Part shown: in pieces, positions 7,759 to 16,364 of the stretch
How positions within the stretch are numbered: position 1 is the first letter of the stretch
Layout: every line of letters begins with the position of its first letter
DNA from: Nitrobacter sp. NHB1
GTDB taxonomy: Bacteria; Pseudomonadota; Alphaproteobacteria; Rhizobiales; Xanthobacteraceae
Length of the DNA stretch: 64,000 nucleotides
Assembly: GCF_036964665.1 (NCBI RefSeq)
Contig: NZ_JBAMDA010000001.1
Coordinates: 2,766,001-2,830,000 of the forward strand
Reading direction: 5' to 3'
Notes under the pieces: model-generated
Databases searched by the model: none
Told to the model about the DNA's origin: nothing
Seen by the model: the letters and a program-made list of their open reading frames with translations, nothing else
Made by a program: the position numbers and the translations under genes

Positions 7759-10670
7759 TTCGCTGCTTCAAGCCGTTCCTGGGCCAGGAGCCGCATCGTT
7801 GCATCGGCGTCCATCGGCTCGCCAAAGGCGAAGCCCTGCGCGTATTCGCAGCCCAGTTGATAGAGTTCCACCGCATCGGAGTCGGTCTCGGCGCCTTCGG
7901 CGACCACATCCATGCCGAGATCGTGCGCCAGCGCGATGATCGACTTGAGAATGACGGGCCGGGTCCCGCGGCTTGTGGTGCGGACGAACGACTGGTCGAT
8001 CTTGATGGTGTCGAACGGGAAGCGCTGCAGATAGGACAGCGAGGAATGGCCGGTGCCGAAGTCGTCGAGCGCCAGCCCGACGCCGAGTTCGCGAATCCGT
8101 TGCAGCATTTGCGCGGCATGTTCCGGATTTTCCATGACCAGCGATTCCGTCAGTTCCAGCTTCAGCGTGCCGCGAGCGATCGACGAGCGCGACAGCACGG
8201 CGCGGATGTCGTTGATCAGGTCGTGCCGTAGCAACTGGCGCGAGGAGACGTTGACGCTGGCGAAGATCGGCGTCTGGGACCGCATGGCGCGTTGCCAGAC
8301 CGCGAGCTGGCGCGCGGTCTGGTCCATCACGAAGGCGCCGATATCGACGATCAGGCCGGCTTCCTCGGCGATGGTGATGAACTCGTCCGGCGCCATTCGC
8401 CCGAGCTTGGGGTGATCCCAGCGCGCCAGCGCTTCGAATCCGGCGATCGCGCGATCCTCCAGCCGGACGATCGGCTGGTAGAGGATGGCGATTTCGCGCC
8501 GCTCGATGGCGCGCCGCAACTCCGCTTCGAGCGTCAGCCGGTCGGTTTTCCGGGCCCGCATCGCCGGCTTGTAGACGTCGATGCGATCGCCGCCGATGCG
8601 TTTGGAATGGTACATTGCCAGTTCGGCGTCCTTGACGATCTCCTCCGTCACTTGCGTCTGCGGGTCGCTCAGCGCGAGCCCGATCGATGCGGTCAGGAAG
8701 ATCTCCCGGTCGTTGAAGGCGATCGGCGCGCGGATGGTCTTGCGGATGGTTTCGGCGAACGCGGTAATGCGCGCCGGGTCCTGCTCCGACAGCAGGATGA
8801 GGCCGAACTGGTCGCCGGCGAGCCGTGCCAGCGTATCCTGGGCTTTAAGGATACGCGTCAGCCGCCGCGCCAGCGTCAGCAGGATCGAATCGCCCACCGC
8901 GACGCCGACGGAATCATTGACCTGCTTGAAGCGGTCGAGATCGATCACCATCAGGGTCGGCCGCAGGCTGGGCGTGGTCTTGGCGAAGGTCGCGACCGCG
9001 TTGAGGCGGTCGATGAACAGCTTGCGGTTGGGCAGGCCGGTCAGATTGTCGTGCACCGAGTCGTGCAGCATCCGCTCCTCGGCTTTCCTGGCCTCGGTGA
9101 CGTCGGTGAGGGTGCCGACCACGCGTGAGACCTCGCCGTCGGACCCGACCACCGGGCGCGCCTTCAGCGCGAACCACATGAAGTGGCCGTCGGGGGTGCG
9201 CAGCCGGAAGTCCTGCACCAGCCGTCCGCGGCGCTGATCGAGCACGCTGTCCAGCGCGGCGCGGAACCGGTCCTGATCGAGCGGATGCAGCACCTCCAGC
9301 CAGCTCGCCGCCGGGCCTTCGAGCGTGCCGCGTTTCAGGCCGAGCAGGCTTTCGGTCTCGGGACTGGTGAAGACCTTGTCGGCGGAGACGTCCCAGTCCC
9401 AGACCAGATCGCCCGAGCCGGTCAGCGCCAGCGCGCGGCGCTCGACGTCCGACACCACGCCGGCGATGGCGCCGCCGCCGGCGAAAGCGTGCTGCATCAC
9501 CGTGAACCCGATCAGCATTACGATCAGCACGAGGCCGCCGAGCAGGGACGGGCCGACGATGTCGTTGGTGACGTAGCCTTCAACGGTCATTCCGGCGGCG
9601 CCGACCCACACCACCAGCAGGAACCAGGTCGGGATCAGCAACACCGCACGGTCGAAGCCGTGAATCGCGAGATAGACGATCAGCCCGAAGCCGAAGACGG
9701 CAATCAGCGCGAGCGACATCCGCGCGATGCCGGAGGCGACCGCGGGATCGAACAAAGCCAGCGCCACCAGCGAGCCGAGGAACGCGAGCCAGCCCAGGGT
9801 GATGTGCGAATAGCGGACGTGCCAGCGGTTGAGATTGAGATAGGCGAACAGGAACACCAGCAGCGTTGCCGCGAGCATCGCCTCGCCCGAGGCACGCCAG
9901 ATCCGCTCGGCGCCGGCCGACATGTCCAGCACCTTGCCCCAGAAGCCGAAATCGACGCCGATATAGACCAGCACGGCCCAGGCTAGCGCGGCGGCGGCGG
10001 GGAACATGATGCTGCCCTTGACCACGAACAGGATGGTCAGCACCAACGCCAGCAGCCCGGAGATGCCGATGACGATGCCCTGATACAGGGTGAAGGAATT
10101 GATCTTGTCCTTGTAGGCGTCGGGTTCCCAGAGATAGAGCTGCGGCAGCTTGTCGGTGCGCAGTTCCATGACGAAAGTAATGACGGCGCCGGGATCGAGC
10201 GTGACGCGGAAGACGTCGGCGGTGGCGCTCTCCTGCCGCTCCGGACGATCGCCGGTCGAGGGCGTGATGGTCGCGATGCGCGATTGTCCAAGGTCCGGCC
10301 AGAGCAATCCCGACGACACCAGGCGATAGTGCGGCGCCACGATCAGGCGGTCGAGCTGATCGTCGGTATTGTTGGCGAGCGCGAACACCACCCAGTTCTG
10401 GCCGCCTTCGCGCGCGCGCACCTCGACGCGGCGGACGATGCCGTCGGTGCCCGGCGCGGTCGAGACCTGAATGCGGTCGGAGTCGCTGTGCTGATGATCG
10501 AGGACGGCGGTGAGGTCGATTGCGGGCGCGTCGCTGCGGACGCTGACGGCGTCGATCGCGCGTGCCGGCGATGCCGCGACAAAAATCATGAGGGCCAGCG
10601 CGAGACACGCAAGCCACCTGACCGGACGCAATGTCAAATCCCCCACGTTCAACAGACACTCCCGCCGCAT
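7755..10670 (-). CDS. Membrane sensor with PAS, degenerate GGDEF and intact EAL domains
   Basis: A 971-residue cyclic-di-GMP signalling protein. Order: signal peptide (about 15-38), a beta-rich periplasmic domain (40-185) resembling 7TMR-DISM sensors, seven or so membrane segments (195-400), a PAS fold (415-525, WDWDVS), GGDEF (about 540-700), EAL (715-965). The GGDEF signature reads AGDQF at 618-622 and the upstream inhibitory-site position has KAQD rather than RxxD, so it is unlikely to make c-di-GMP. The EAL domain keeps FEAL at 745-748, the NVSSRQL loop, ELTES and DDFGTG at 869-874, so phosphodiesterase activity is expected. The N-terminal start is uncertain: ATG 10670 is the longest; TTG 10652 has a GGGAG upstream. 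It is monocistronic. Confidence 0.9.
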   Translation of the reverse strand: MRRECLLNVGDLTLRPVRWLACLALALMIFVAASPARAIDAVSVRSDAPAIDLTAVLDHQHSDSDRIQVSTAPGTDGIVRRVEVRAREGGQNWVVFALANNTDDQLDRLIVAPHYRLVSSGLLWPDLGQSRIATITPSTGDRPERQESATADVFRVTLDPGAVITFVMELRTDKLPQLYLWEPDAYKDKINSFTLYQGIVIGISGLLALVLTILFVVKGSIMFPAAAALAWAVLVYIGVDFGFWGKVLDMSAGAERIWRASGEAMLAATLLVFLFAYLNLNRWHVRYSHITLGWLAFLGSLVALALFDPAVASGIARMSLALIAVFGFGLIVYLAIHGFDRAVLLIPTWFLLVVWVGAAGMTVEGYVTNDIVGPSLLGGLVLIVMLIGFTVMQHAFAGGGAIAGVVSDVERRALALTGSGDLVWDWDVSADKVFTSPETESLLGLKRGTLEGPAASWLEVLHPLDQDRFRAALDSVLDQRRGRLVQDFRLRTPDGHFMWFALKARPVVGSDGEVSRVVGTLTDVTEARKAEERMLHDSVHDNLTGLPNRKLFIDRLNAVATFAKTTPSLRPTLMVIDLDRFKQVNDSVGVAVGDSILLTLARRLTRILKAQDTLARLAGDQFGLILLSEQDPARITAFAETIRKTIRAPIAFNDREIFLTASIGLALSDPQTQVTEEIVKDAELAMYHSKRIGGDRIDVYKPAMRARKTDRLTLEAELRRAIERREIAILYQPIVRLEDRAIAGFEALARWDHPKLGRMAPDEFITIAEEAGLIVDIGAFVMDQTARQLAVWQRAMRSQTPIFASVNVSSRQLLRHDLINDIRAVLSRSSIARGTLKLELTESLVMENPEHAAQMLQRIRELGVGLALDDFGTGHSSLSYLQRFPFDTIKIDQSFVRTTSRGTRPVILKSIIALAHDLGMDVVAEGAETDSDAVELYQLGCEYAQGFAFGEPMDADATMRLLAQERLEAAN

Positions 10671-10848
10671 TGCGCGCGAGACGAATCGGGACCCGCGCCA
10701 ACACGACGCTGCAAGACGACGCTGGATGTCACAGAATGAAAGCGAATTCGCGCGAAGCCGCCGTCCGCCTTCGCCGAACCCGCCGGCCGCGCGCGATAGA
10801 TGACATAATTGCGAAGGAAATTATAGGCTTTAGCAGGTTCGCAGGGGT

Positions 10849-11847
10849 CTAAACCGTCAACACAATTTTGCCAATATGTGCGCCGGTTTCCATCCGCCGG
10901 TGCGCGTCCGCCGCCTTTTCGAGCGGGAAGCTGCTGTCGATCAGCGGCTTGATTCGTCCCTCGTGCATCAGCGGCAGCACCCTGGCCTCGATGGCGCTGA
11001 CCATCGCGGCCTTGTCGGCTACTGAGCGCGGCCGCAGCGTCGAACCGGTATGATGCAGCCGCTTCATCATCAGCTTGGCGAAATTGGCGGTTGCCTTCGC
11101 ACCATTGAGGAACGCGATCTGGACGATGCGGCCCTCGATCGCAGCGACGTCGTAATTCTTCTCGATGTAGTCGCCGCCGACCATGTCGAGGATGAGATCG
11201 GCGCCGGTGCCGCCGGTCAGTGCCTTCACCTCTACGACGAAATCGTGGGTCTTGTAGTTGACGGCATGATCGGCGCCGAGCCCGAGGCAGGCGTCGGCCT
11301 TGTCCCTTGAGCCGACGGTCACGATCACCTTCGCACCGAAGGCCTTTGCAAGCTGGATCGCCATGGTGCCGATGCCCGACGAGCCGCCGTGGATCAGCAG
11401 CGTCTCGCCGGCCTTCAAAGCGCCGCGCTCGAACACGTTGTGCCACACCGTCATCAGCGTTTCCGGCGTGGCGCCGGCTTCGAGCATCGACAACCCGGCG
11501 GGGATCGGCATCGCGACCGATTCATGCGCGACGCAGTATTGTGCGTAGCCGCCGCCGGAGACCAGCGACATCACCTTGTCGCCGGGCTTGTATTTGCTCG
11601 CGCCTGCGCCGAGCGCCGCCACCTCGCCGGCGACTTCGAGGCCGGGCAGATCGCTGGCGTCGGGCGGCGGCGGATAGGTTCCGGATCGCTGCATGACATC
11701 CGGCCGGTTCACGCCGGCGATTGCGACTTTGATCAAAATTTCGTTCGGACCCGGTGCGGGAACCGGGCGGGTTTCCGGCACCAGGACCTCGGGGCCGCCG
11801 GGCCTGTCGATGCCGATCACGGTCATTTGCTCAGGGAGCTTTTCCAT
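10849..11847 (-). CDS. NAD(P)H quinone oxidoreductase (zeta-crystallin/PIG3-like)
   Basis: A 332-residue zinc-free medium-chain dehydrogenase/reductase. The N-terminal GroES-like fold has AGVNRPDVMQRSG and YPPPP, typical of the TP53I3/PIG3 quinone oxidoreductase branch; the NADPH-binding Rossmann segment is LLIHGGSSGIGTMAIQLAKAFGAKV. The structural-zinc cysteine cluster of alcohol dehydrogenases is absent. It most likely reduces quinones or alpha,beta-unsaturated carbonyls with NADPH in the cytoplasm. The start ATG is at 11847; the stop is 178 bases from the start of the PAS/EAL gene on the same strand, so the latter could be read from its own promoter. Confidence 0.88.
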   Translation of the reverse strand: MEKLPEQMTVIGIDRPGGPEVLVPETRPVPAPGPNEILIKVAIAGVNRPDVMQRSGTYPPPPDASDLPGLEVAGEVAALGAGASKYKPGDKVMSLVSGGGYAQYCVAHESVAMPIPAGLSMLEAGATPETLMTVWHNVFERGALKAGETLLIHGGSSGIGTMAIQLAKAFGAKVIVTVGSRDKADACLGLGADHAVNYKTHDFVVEVKALTGGTGADLILDMVGGDYIEKNYDVAAIEGRIVQIAFLNGAKATANFAKLMMKRLHHTGSTLRPRSVADKAAMVSAIEARVLPLMHEGRIKPLIDSSFPLEKAADAHRRMETGAHIGKIVLTV

Positions 11848-11893
11848 GGTTTGTCACCGGCAAAACGCGGGAAATTCGACGAGGTCCCCGATT

Positions 11894-11949
11894 ATAGCGT
11901 TTTCAAGCGAAGCGGGCACCGGTTCGCGTCAAGAAAACGTGTCAATCAT
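11894..11949. repeat. Dispersed repeat, family B (copy 2, partial)
   Basis: Contains TAGCGTTTTCAAGCGAAG, ACCGGTTCGCGTCAAGAAAA and CGTGTCAAT, i.e. the reverse orientation of the right half of family B. The GCTTCTGA/TCAGAAGC hairpin half is missing. It fills most of the gap between the oxidoreductase gene and DUF1192. Confidence 0.7.
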
Positions 11950-11980
11950 GGACCGTTGAGCACAAGCGGGGGCAGGATGC

Positions 11981-12172
11981 ATGGCCATCGAGGATGACGA
12001 CAAGCCGAAGAAAAAGATCGCCCACGAAATCGGACAGGATCTTTCGCTGCTCTCGGTGGAGGAACTCGGCGAGCGTATCGCGCTGCTGACGGCCGAGATC
12101 GAGCGCCTGCGCTCCGCAGAGGTTAAGAAGCGCGCCTCGAAGGACGCCGCCGACAGCTTTTTCAAATCCTGA
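11981..12172 (+). CDS. DUF1192 family small protein
   Basis: A 63-residue acidic, helical protein of the DUF1192 family, common in alphaproteobacteria and of unknown function. The pattern is DDDKPKKK near the N-terminus, then IGQDLSLLSVEELGERIALL and a coiled-coil-like EIERLRSAEVKKRASKDAADSFF tail. ATG 11981 is the only reasonable start. It lies upstream of an RcdA homologue, an arrangement I recall from related genomes, but a 600-base gap with a putative sRNA separates the two here. Confidence 0.85.
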   Translation: MAIEDDDKPKKKIAHEIGQDLSLLSVEELGERIALLTAEIERLRSAEVKKRASKDAADSFFKS

Positions 12173-12258
12173 GAAATTTTGCGCCTCCTCAAGGAGAGGG
12201 GAAGACAGAACCGCGTTGCCCAAATTGCAAACGAAAGCTGAAGATAATCGTTCGTTTA

Positions 12259-12384
12259 CGATTGATTAAGCTTTCTGGACTATGACTGGGATGTCCTTGA
12301 TTGGACGCCGAGTGGCTTCCTGTCCACTCTGTTTGACGCCTCCCTGTTATCAACTTCGGCCGCCGGAAACGGCGGCTTTTTTTT
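12259..12384 (+). ncRNA. Candidate small RNA with CU-rich loops and a strong terminator
   Basis: Three consecutive hairpins are visible. The first is GAGTGG/CCACTC (12310-12315 with 12324-12329), displaying CUUCCUGU. The second is a short TTGA/TCAA stem (about 12333-12352) displaying CGCCUCCCUGUUA. The third is a perfect 7-bp GCCGCCG-GAAA-CGGCGGC hairpin (12359-12376) followed by eight Ts, a textbook Rho-independent terminator. Two hairpins exposing anti-Shine-Dalgarno CU-rich loops before a terminator match the architecture described for alphaproteobacterial 'cuckoo' and suhB/alpha-r14 type sRNAs. The 5' end is a guess. The nearest upstream gene ends at 12172, so a DUF1192 readthrough 3'-UTR origin is also possible. 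Confidence 0.6.
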
Positions 12385-12541
12385 GCTTTGCGACTTTTTT
12401 TGCTTTGCGTCATCCGCCCGCGACAGCGTTGCGCGCCGTATAAATTAACCTTTGCGGACACCTTCGCTGGACTCCCGCCGTCGGGCAGGCAATGATTTGT
12501 TCATCATAAGATAAGCCGGCGCCCGAAAAAGCCGGCAAGCG

Positions 12542-12772
12542 GCGTTAGCGCGTATTCCGCAAAAGTGGATACCGGTTTTGCGATCAGAATATGCGCAAGT
12601 ATTGGTTGAGAGCATTTTCTTGACGTGAACCGGATGCCACTGAGCCGGAAAATGCTCTGGAGCGGGATGAGGAAAAGTGTGGAGCGGTTTTCCGCCCGCA
12701 TCCCGCTTCTCAAATATTGGAATCGATCACGATGATTTTGGATCGATTCGATCCAAAATCATCGTGATCTAG
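12542..12772. repeat. Composite dispersed repeat (families E and C)
   Basis: First module (12542-12660): CGCGTATTCCGCAAAAGTGG, GAGAGCATTTTCTTGACGTG, ending AAAATGCTC. Second module C (12661-12772): AGCGGGATGAGGAAAAGTGT, CCGCCCGCATCCCGCT, then the palindrome GATTTTGGATCGATTCGATC then CAAAATC. The same modules appear in another order at 58613-58842; module C is also at 55050-55162. The element ends 18 bases before the RcdA-like gene, so it sits in that gene's 5' region. Confidence 0.85.
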
Positions 12773-12790
12773 TTGTGTGAGGCGTGAACC

Positions 12791-13312
12791 ATGTCCGATC
12801 CATCGGTCTGCGACACCGGTCTTGTCCAGTTCAGCGAGCATCTCGCCGGCTCTTCCGCGTTTACCGCCCTGTTCCGGGAGGGCATGGATCTGGTCGAGGA
12901 AACCGCCGCCTATCTCGACGGTGACGGCCGCACCGACGCCAGGGCGCTCGAACGGTCCATCAGCCTGACCTATGCGACCGAAAGCATGCGTCTGACCACG
13001 CGGCTGATGCAGCTCGCATCGTGGCTCTTGCTGCATCGCGCCGTGAAGGAAGGCGAGATGACGCTGGCGCAGGCCAACCGCGAAAAGACCAGGGTCAAGC
13101 TGACGGCGGCCGATCCCGGTTCGCAGGACATGGTCGGGAAACTGCCCGGGCCGTTGCAGGACCTGATCGCGCGGTCGATGAACTTGCAGACGCGGGTGCG
13201 CCGTCTCGACACCACCATCCATGCGCCGGCCGCCGAGCGGGGACCGGCCGGCAATCCGCTGGTGCCGCAACTCAACCGTCTCAGGGAAGCCTTCGAGCGC
13301 CAGATCGGCTGA
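12791..13312 (+). CDS. rcdA: DUF1465 / RcdA-like cell-cycle adaptor
   Basis: A 173-residue, mainly helical protein of the DUF1465 family. In Caulobacter the family member RcdA is a ClpXP adaptor that, with CpdR and PopA, delivers the master regulator CtrA for degradation at the G1-S transition. Conserved features seen: FSEHLAGSSAFTALFREGM, LVEETAAYLDG, and the long helix YATESMRLTTRLMQLASWLLLHRAV. GAGG at 12780-12783 precedes ATG 12791. The role is inferred from the family; CtrA targets are not visible in this window. Confidence 0.8.
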   Translation: MSDPSVCDTGLVQFSEHLAGSSAFTALFREGMDLVEETAAYLDGDGRTDARALERSISLTYATESMRLTTRLMQLASWLLLHRAVKEGEMTLAQANREKTRVKLTAADPGSQDMVGKLPGPLQDLIARSMNLQTRVRRLDTTIHAPAAERGPAGNPLVPQLNRLREAFERQIG

Positions 13313-13485
13313 CAGGCATTGAGGCTGACAGGCCATTGAGAAGGTTTCGGCCGTATCGTCCGGAAATCCTGACGTCCCGGGTTGACGCCTCAAGCCCAGA
13401 GAACCCAGGTTCGGCGAAAGCTCAAGTGCGGCGAAAACGCTCTCGCGTGGCGGAAGCGTTCTGAAAACCCGCAACCTGAAACCGC

Positions 13486-13713
13486 TCAGTCCTTCTTGAG
13501 GAAGCCCGAGAACTTCTTCTGGAACCGGGAGACGCGGCCGCCGCGATCGAGGAGCTGCTGGGAGCCGCCGGTCCAGGCCGGGTGCGACTTGGAATCGATG
13601 TCGAGGTTCAGCGTGTCGCCGTCCTTGCCCCAGGTGGAACGGGTCATATATTCCGTCCCGTCGGTCATCACGACCTTAATCGTATGATAATCGGGGTGAA
13701 TTTCGGCTTTCAT
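13486..13713 (-). CDS. rpmE: 50S ribosomal protein L31
   Basis: A 75-residue L31 (bL31) protein of the large ribosomal subunit. It begins [19 protein letters not shown] and contains the [14 protein letters not shown] signature and the basic tail [12 protein letters not shown]. It has no cysteine, so it is the zinc-independent (C-) form. The open frame extends upstream to 13773, but the conserved N-terminus and an AAGGA ribosome site place the start at ATG 13713. Confidence 0.95.
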
Positions 13714-13864
13714 GGCTTGTCCTTGCGATGCGAAGAGTTTTCGGCAGATTTGGGCCGCTCTATATCGCACCAAGGGTTGACGGACAAGCCGCGCCTGCGC
13801 ATTTGCCAGCGCGGGCAGCGGGGCCTATTAGGTGCTTTCCATCAGCAATAGCGTGGTCAGGCGG

Positions 13865-15748
13865 ATGAGTTCGGTAGAAGTGCGTGAGAATACCTCGAAG
13901 GCCGCGGCCATTGCGCTGCCGCCCGATAGCGCTCCGAAGGCCGGAGTCGCAGCGGCCGAACCTGCCGTGGCCGATCAGACCGCGCCGCCGACCAGCGCCG
14001 CCCGCCGTGTCCCGTTGCGCCCGCTGCTTGCGCTCATGCCCTATATCGCCCGCTACCGCGGACGGGCGCTGCTGGCGCTGGTCGCGCTGGTCGTCGCCGC
14101 GCTGACGACGCTGGTGGTGCCGCTCGCGGTACGCCGGATCATCGACTTCGGCTTCACGTCCGAAGGCGTCGCGATGATCAACAACTACTTCAGCATGATG
14201 ATCGGCGTCGTGGCCGTCCTCGCCGGCGCCAGCGCGGCGCGTTATTTTCTGGTGACAACCACCGGCGAGCGCATCGTCGCCGATCTCCGGCGCGACGTCT
14301 TCGCCCATCTGATCTCGCTGTCGCCGGTGTTCTTCGACACCGCCCGCAGCGGCGAACTGGTCTCGCGTCTGACCGCGGATACGACCCAGATCAAGTCCGC
14401 GGTCGGCTCCTCGATATCGGTCGCGTTGCGCAACGTGGTGCTGTTCCTCGGCGCGGCTTCGATGATGGTCATCACCAGCCCGCGGCTGTCCCTCCTGGTG
14501 CTGGCGGCGATCCCGCTGATCGTGCTGCCGCTGGTCGCATTCGGACGCTGGGTGCGCCGCTTGTCGCGGAGCGCGCAGGACAATCTTGCGGAAGCCACGG
14601 CCTATGCCTCCGAACTGGTCGGCGGGATCAGGACGGTGCAGGCCTACACCAACGAACGGCTCGCCGATGTCCGTTTCGGCGGCGAGGTCGAGCAGGCCTA
14701 TATGGCGGCGCGCAATTCGGCGCGCGCCCGCGCCGTGCTGACCGCGATCATTATTTTCATCGTCTTCACCAGCGTGGTCCTGATCCTCTGGATCGGCTCG
14801 CGCGACGTTCTGACCGGCGACATGACGCCGGGCCGGCTAGGCCAGTTCGTGCTGTATGCCGCGTTCGCCGCGACCGGCCTCGGCCAGCTCAGCGAAGTCT
14901 GGGGCGAGGTCGCCGCCGCATCCGGCGCGGCCGAGCGCCTGTTCGAGCTTCTTCGCGTCAAGCCGGTGATCGCGGCGCCGCCGGCGCCGCGCGCGCTGCC
15001 GGTGCCGCCGCGCGGCGATGTCGTGCTGGACGACGTCAGCTTCGCCTATCCGTCGCGGCCGCAGGTCAAGGTGCTCGACGGCGTCTCTCTGGCGGTGAAG
15101 GCCGGCGAGAAGGTTGCCATCGTCGGCCCGTCCGGCGCGGGAAAAAGCACAATATTTCACTTGCTGCTGCGTTTCTACGATCCGGCCACTGGGACCATCT
15201 CCTTCGATGGCGTTCCGCTGCGCTCGGCCGATCCGCGCGAGATTCGCGCGCGGATCGCGCTGGTGCCGCAGGATTCGGTGGTGTTTGCCGCGTCCGCCCG
15301 CGAGAACATCCGCTTCGGGCGGCCGGATGCGTCCGACGCCGATGTCGAGCGTGCCGCCGATCTCGCCCATGCCACCGAGTTCATCCGCCGCTTGCCCGGC
15401 GGCTTCGAGGCGCTGCTCGGCGAGCGCGGCGTGACGCTGTCCGGCGGCCAGCGTCAGCGCATCGCCATCGCCCGTGCGATCCTGCGCGACGCGCCGCTCT
15501 TGCTGCTGGATGAGGCGACGTCGTCGCTTGACGCTGAATCCGAGACCCTGGTGCAGACCGCGCTGGAAGAACTGATGCGCCACCGCACCACGCTGGTGAT
15601 CGCGCATCGTCTCGCAACGGTGCTGTCCTGCGACCGGATCATGGTGATGGATCAGGGGCGGATCGTGGAGCAGGGGACACACGCCTCGCTGGTGGCCGCG
15701 AACGGACTGTATGCCCGGCTGGCGCGGCTGCAGTTCGAAGGGGTGTGA
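13865..15748 (+). CDS. ABC exporter (fused membrane and ATPase domains, MsbA/BmrA type)
   Basis: A 627-residue half-size ABC exporter expected to work as a homodimer in the inner membrane. A Pro/Ala-rich N-terminal tail of about 60 residues is followed by six membrane helices (about 70-330). The ATPase domain carries Walker [30 protein letters not shown] and the switch IAHR. The sequence is of the generic exporter type (lipids, peptides or drugs); no substrate can be assigned. The frame opens at GTG 13832, but ATG 13865 (MSSVEVREN) is the likelier start. It is divergent from rpmE. Confidence 0.88.
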   Translation: MSSVEVRENTSKAAAIALPPDSAPKAGVAAAEPAVADQTAPPTSAARRVPLRPLLALMPYIARYRGRALLALVALVVAALTTLVVPLAVRRIIDFGFTSEGVAMINNYFSMMIGVVAVLAGASAARYFLVTTTGERIVADLRRDVFAHLISLSPVFFDTARSGELVSRLTADTTQIKSAVGSSISVALRNVVLFLGAASMMVITSPRLSLLVLAAIPLIVLPLVAFGRWVRRLSRSAQDNLAEATAYASELVGGIRTVQAYTNERLADVRFGGEVEQAYMAARNSARARAVLTAIIIFIVFTSVVLILWIGSRDVLTGDMTPGRLGQFVLYAAFAATGLGQLSEVWGEVAAASGAAERLFELLRVKPVIAAPPAPRALPVPPRGDVVLDDVSFAYPSRPQVKVLDGVSLAVKAGEKVAIVGPSGAGKSTIFHLLLRFYDPATGTISFDGVPLRSADPREIRARIALVPQDSVVFAASARENIRFGRPDASDADVERAADLAHATEFIRRLPGGFEALLGERGVTLSGGQRQRIAIARAILRDAPLLLLDEATSSLDAESETLVQTALEELMRHRTTLVIAHRLATVLSCDRIMVMDQGRIVEQGTHASLVAANGLYARLARLQFEGV

Positions 15749-15760
15749 GGCATATGCTGC

Positions 15761-15846
15761 GTCATGCCCGGACTTGATCCGGGCATCCATCCCCTCTGAA
15801 AAACCTTTTCAAACGATGGATTGCCGGGTCAAGCCCGGCAATGACG
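15761..15846. repeat. Dispersed palindromic repeat, family D (copy 1)
   Basis: GTCATGCCCGGACTTGATCC and GGCATCCAT at the left and ATGGATTGCCGGGTCAAGCC then CGGCAATGAC at the right form a long inverted repeat between two convergent genes (ABC exporter and GNAT). Related copies occur at 33098-33217 and 36377-36491, with short relics at 26409-26437, 43112-43141 and 53752-53775. Confidence 0.85.
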
Positions 15847-15858
15847 ATATGGAAGGCT

Positions 15859-16320
15859 TCAGGGCTTCCATTCCATGCGCTTGACCGGCCGTCCCGACGT
15901 CGGATTGACGTCGTCGCCTGCGTGCGCGAACCCGTTGCGCGTGTAGAAGCGGATGGCGCGCTCGTTGTCGGCGTTGACCAGCAGCGTAATTCCCGCCGGC
16001 GACCGCCGTTTCGCCTCATCCATCAACGCGCCGGCGATGTCACCGCCCCAATGCGCGGGGGCGACCGCGAGCTGGTCGAGATAGCCCGCCGCATCGATGG
16101 TGACGAAGCCGGCCAATTCGCCGGAGTGCTCGGCGACGACGATGTCGGCGTTCGGTACCAGCTCGTTGCGCCAGCGCTCGCGCCACCACGGCACGCGGGC
16201 CGCGAAATCGATCGCGGGATAGGCCCGCTGCCACGTTGCCTGCCACAACGCGATGGCGGCGTCTTCGTCGGCGGGGGCGTAGGGACGAAGTTTGAACGAC
16301 TCGGTCTCTTGTTGGGGCAT
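15859..16320 (-). CDS. GNAT family N-acetyltransferase
   Basis: A 153-residue GNAT-fold protein that should transfer an acetyl group from acetyl-CoA to an unidentified amine. Fold marks: N-terminal LRPYAPADEDAAIALW, beta4 GYLDQLAVAPAHWGGDIAGALM (the acetyl-CoA pyrophosphate loop, here diverged from the usual Q/RxxGxG/A), and the C-terminal NADNERAIRFYTRNGF. The frame opens from TTG 16341; ATG 16320 gives a normal length. It lies immediately downstream (45 bases) of the MotB-like gene on the same strand, so it may be co-transcribed with it. Confidence 0.82.
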   Translation of the reverse strand: MPQQETESFKLRPYAPADEDAAIALWQATWQRAYPAIDFAARVPWWRERWRNELVPNADIVVAEHSGELAGFVTIDAAGYLDQLAVAPAHWGGDIAGALMDEAKRRSPAGITLLVNADNERAIRFYTRNGFAHAGDDVNPTSGRPVKRMEWKP

Positions 16321-16364
16321 GATCTTACCCGAAAACCGCAAGCCCGCTTGTCGAGATCATGCCC

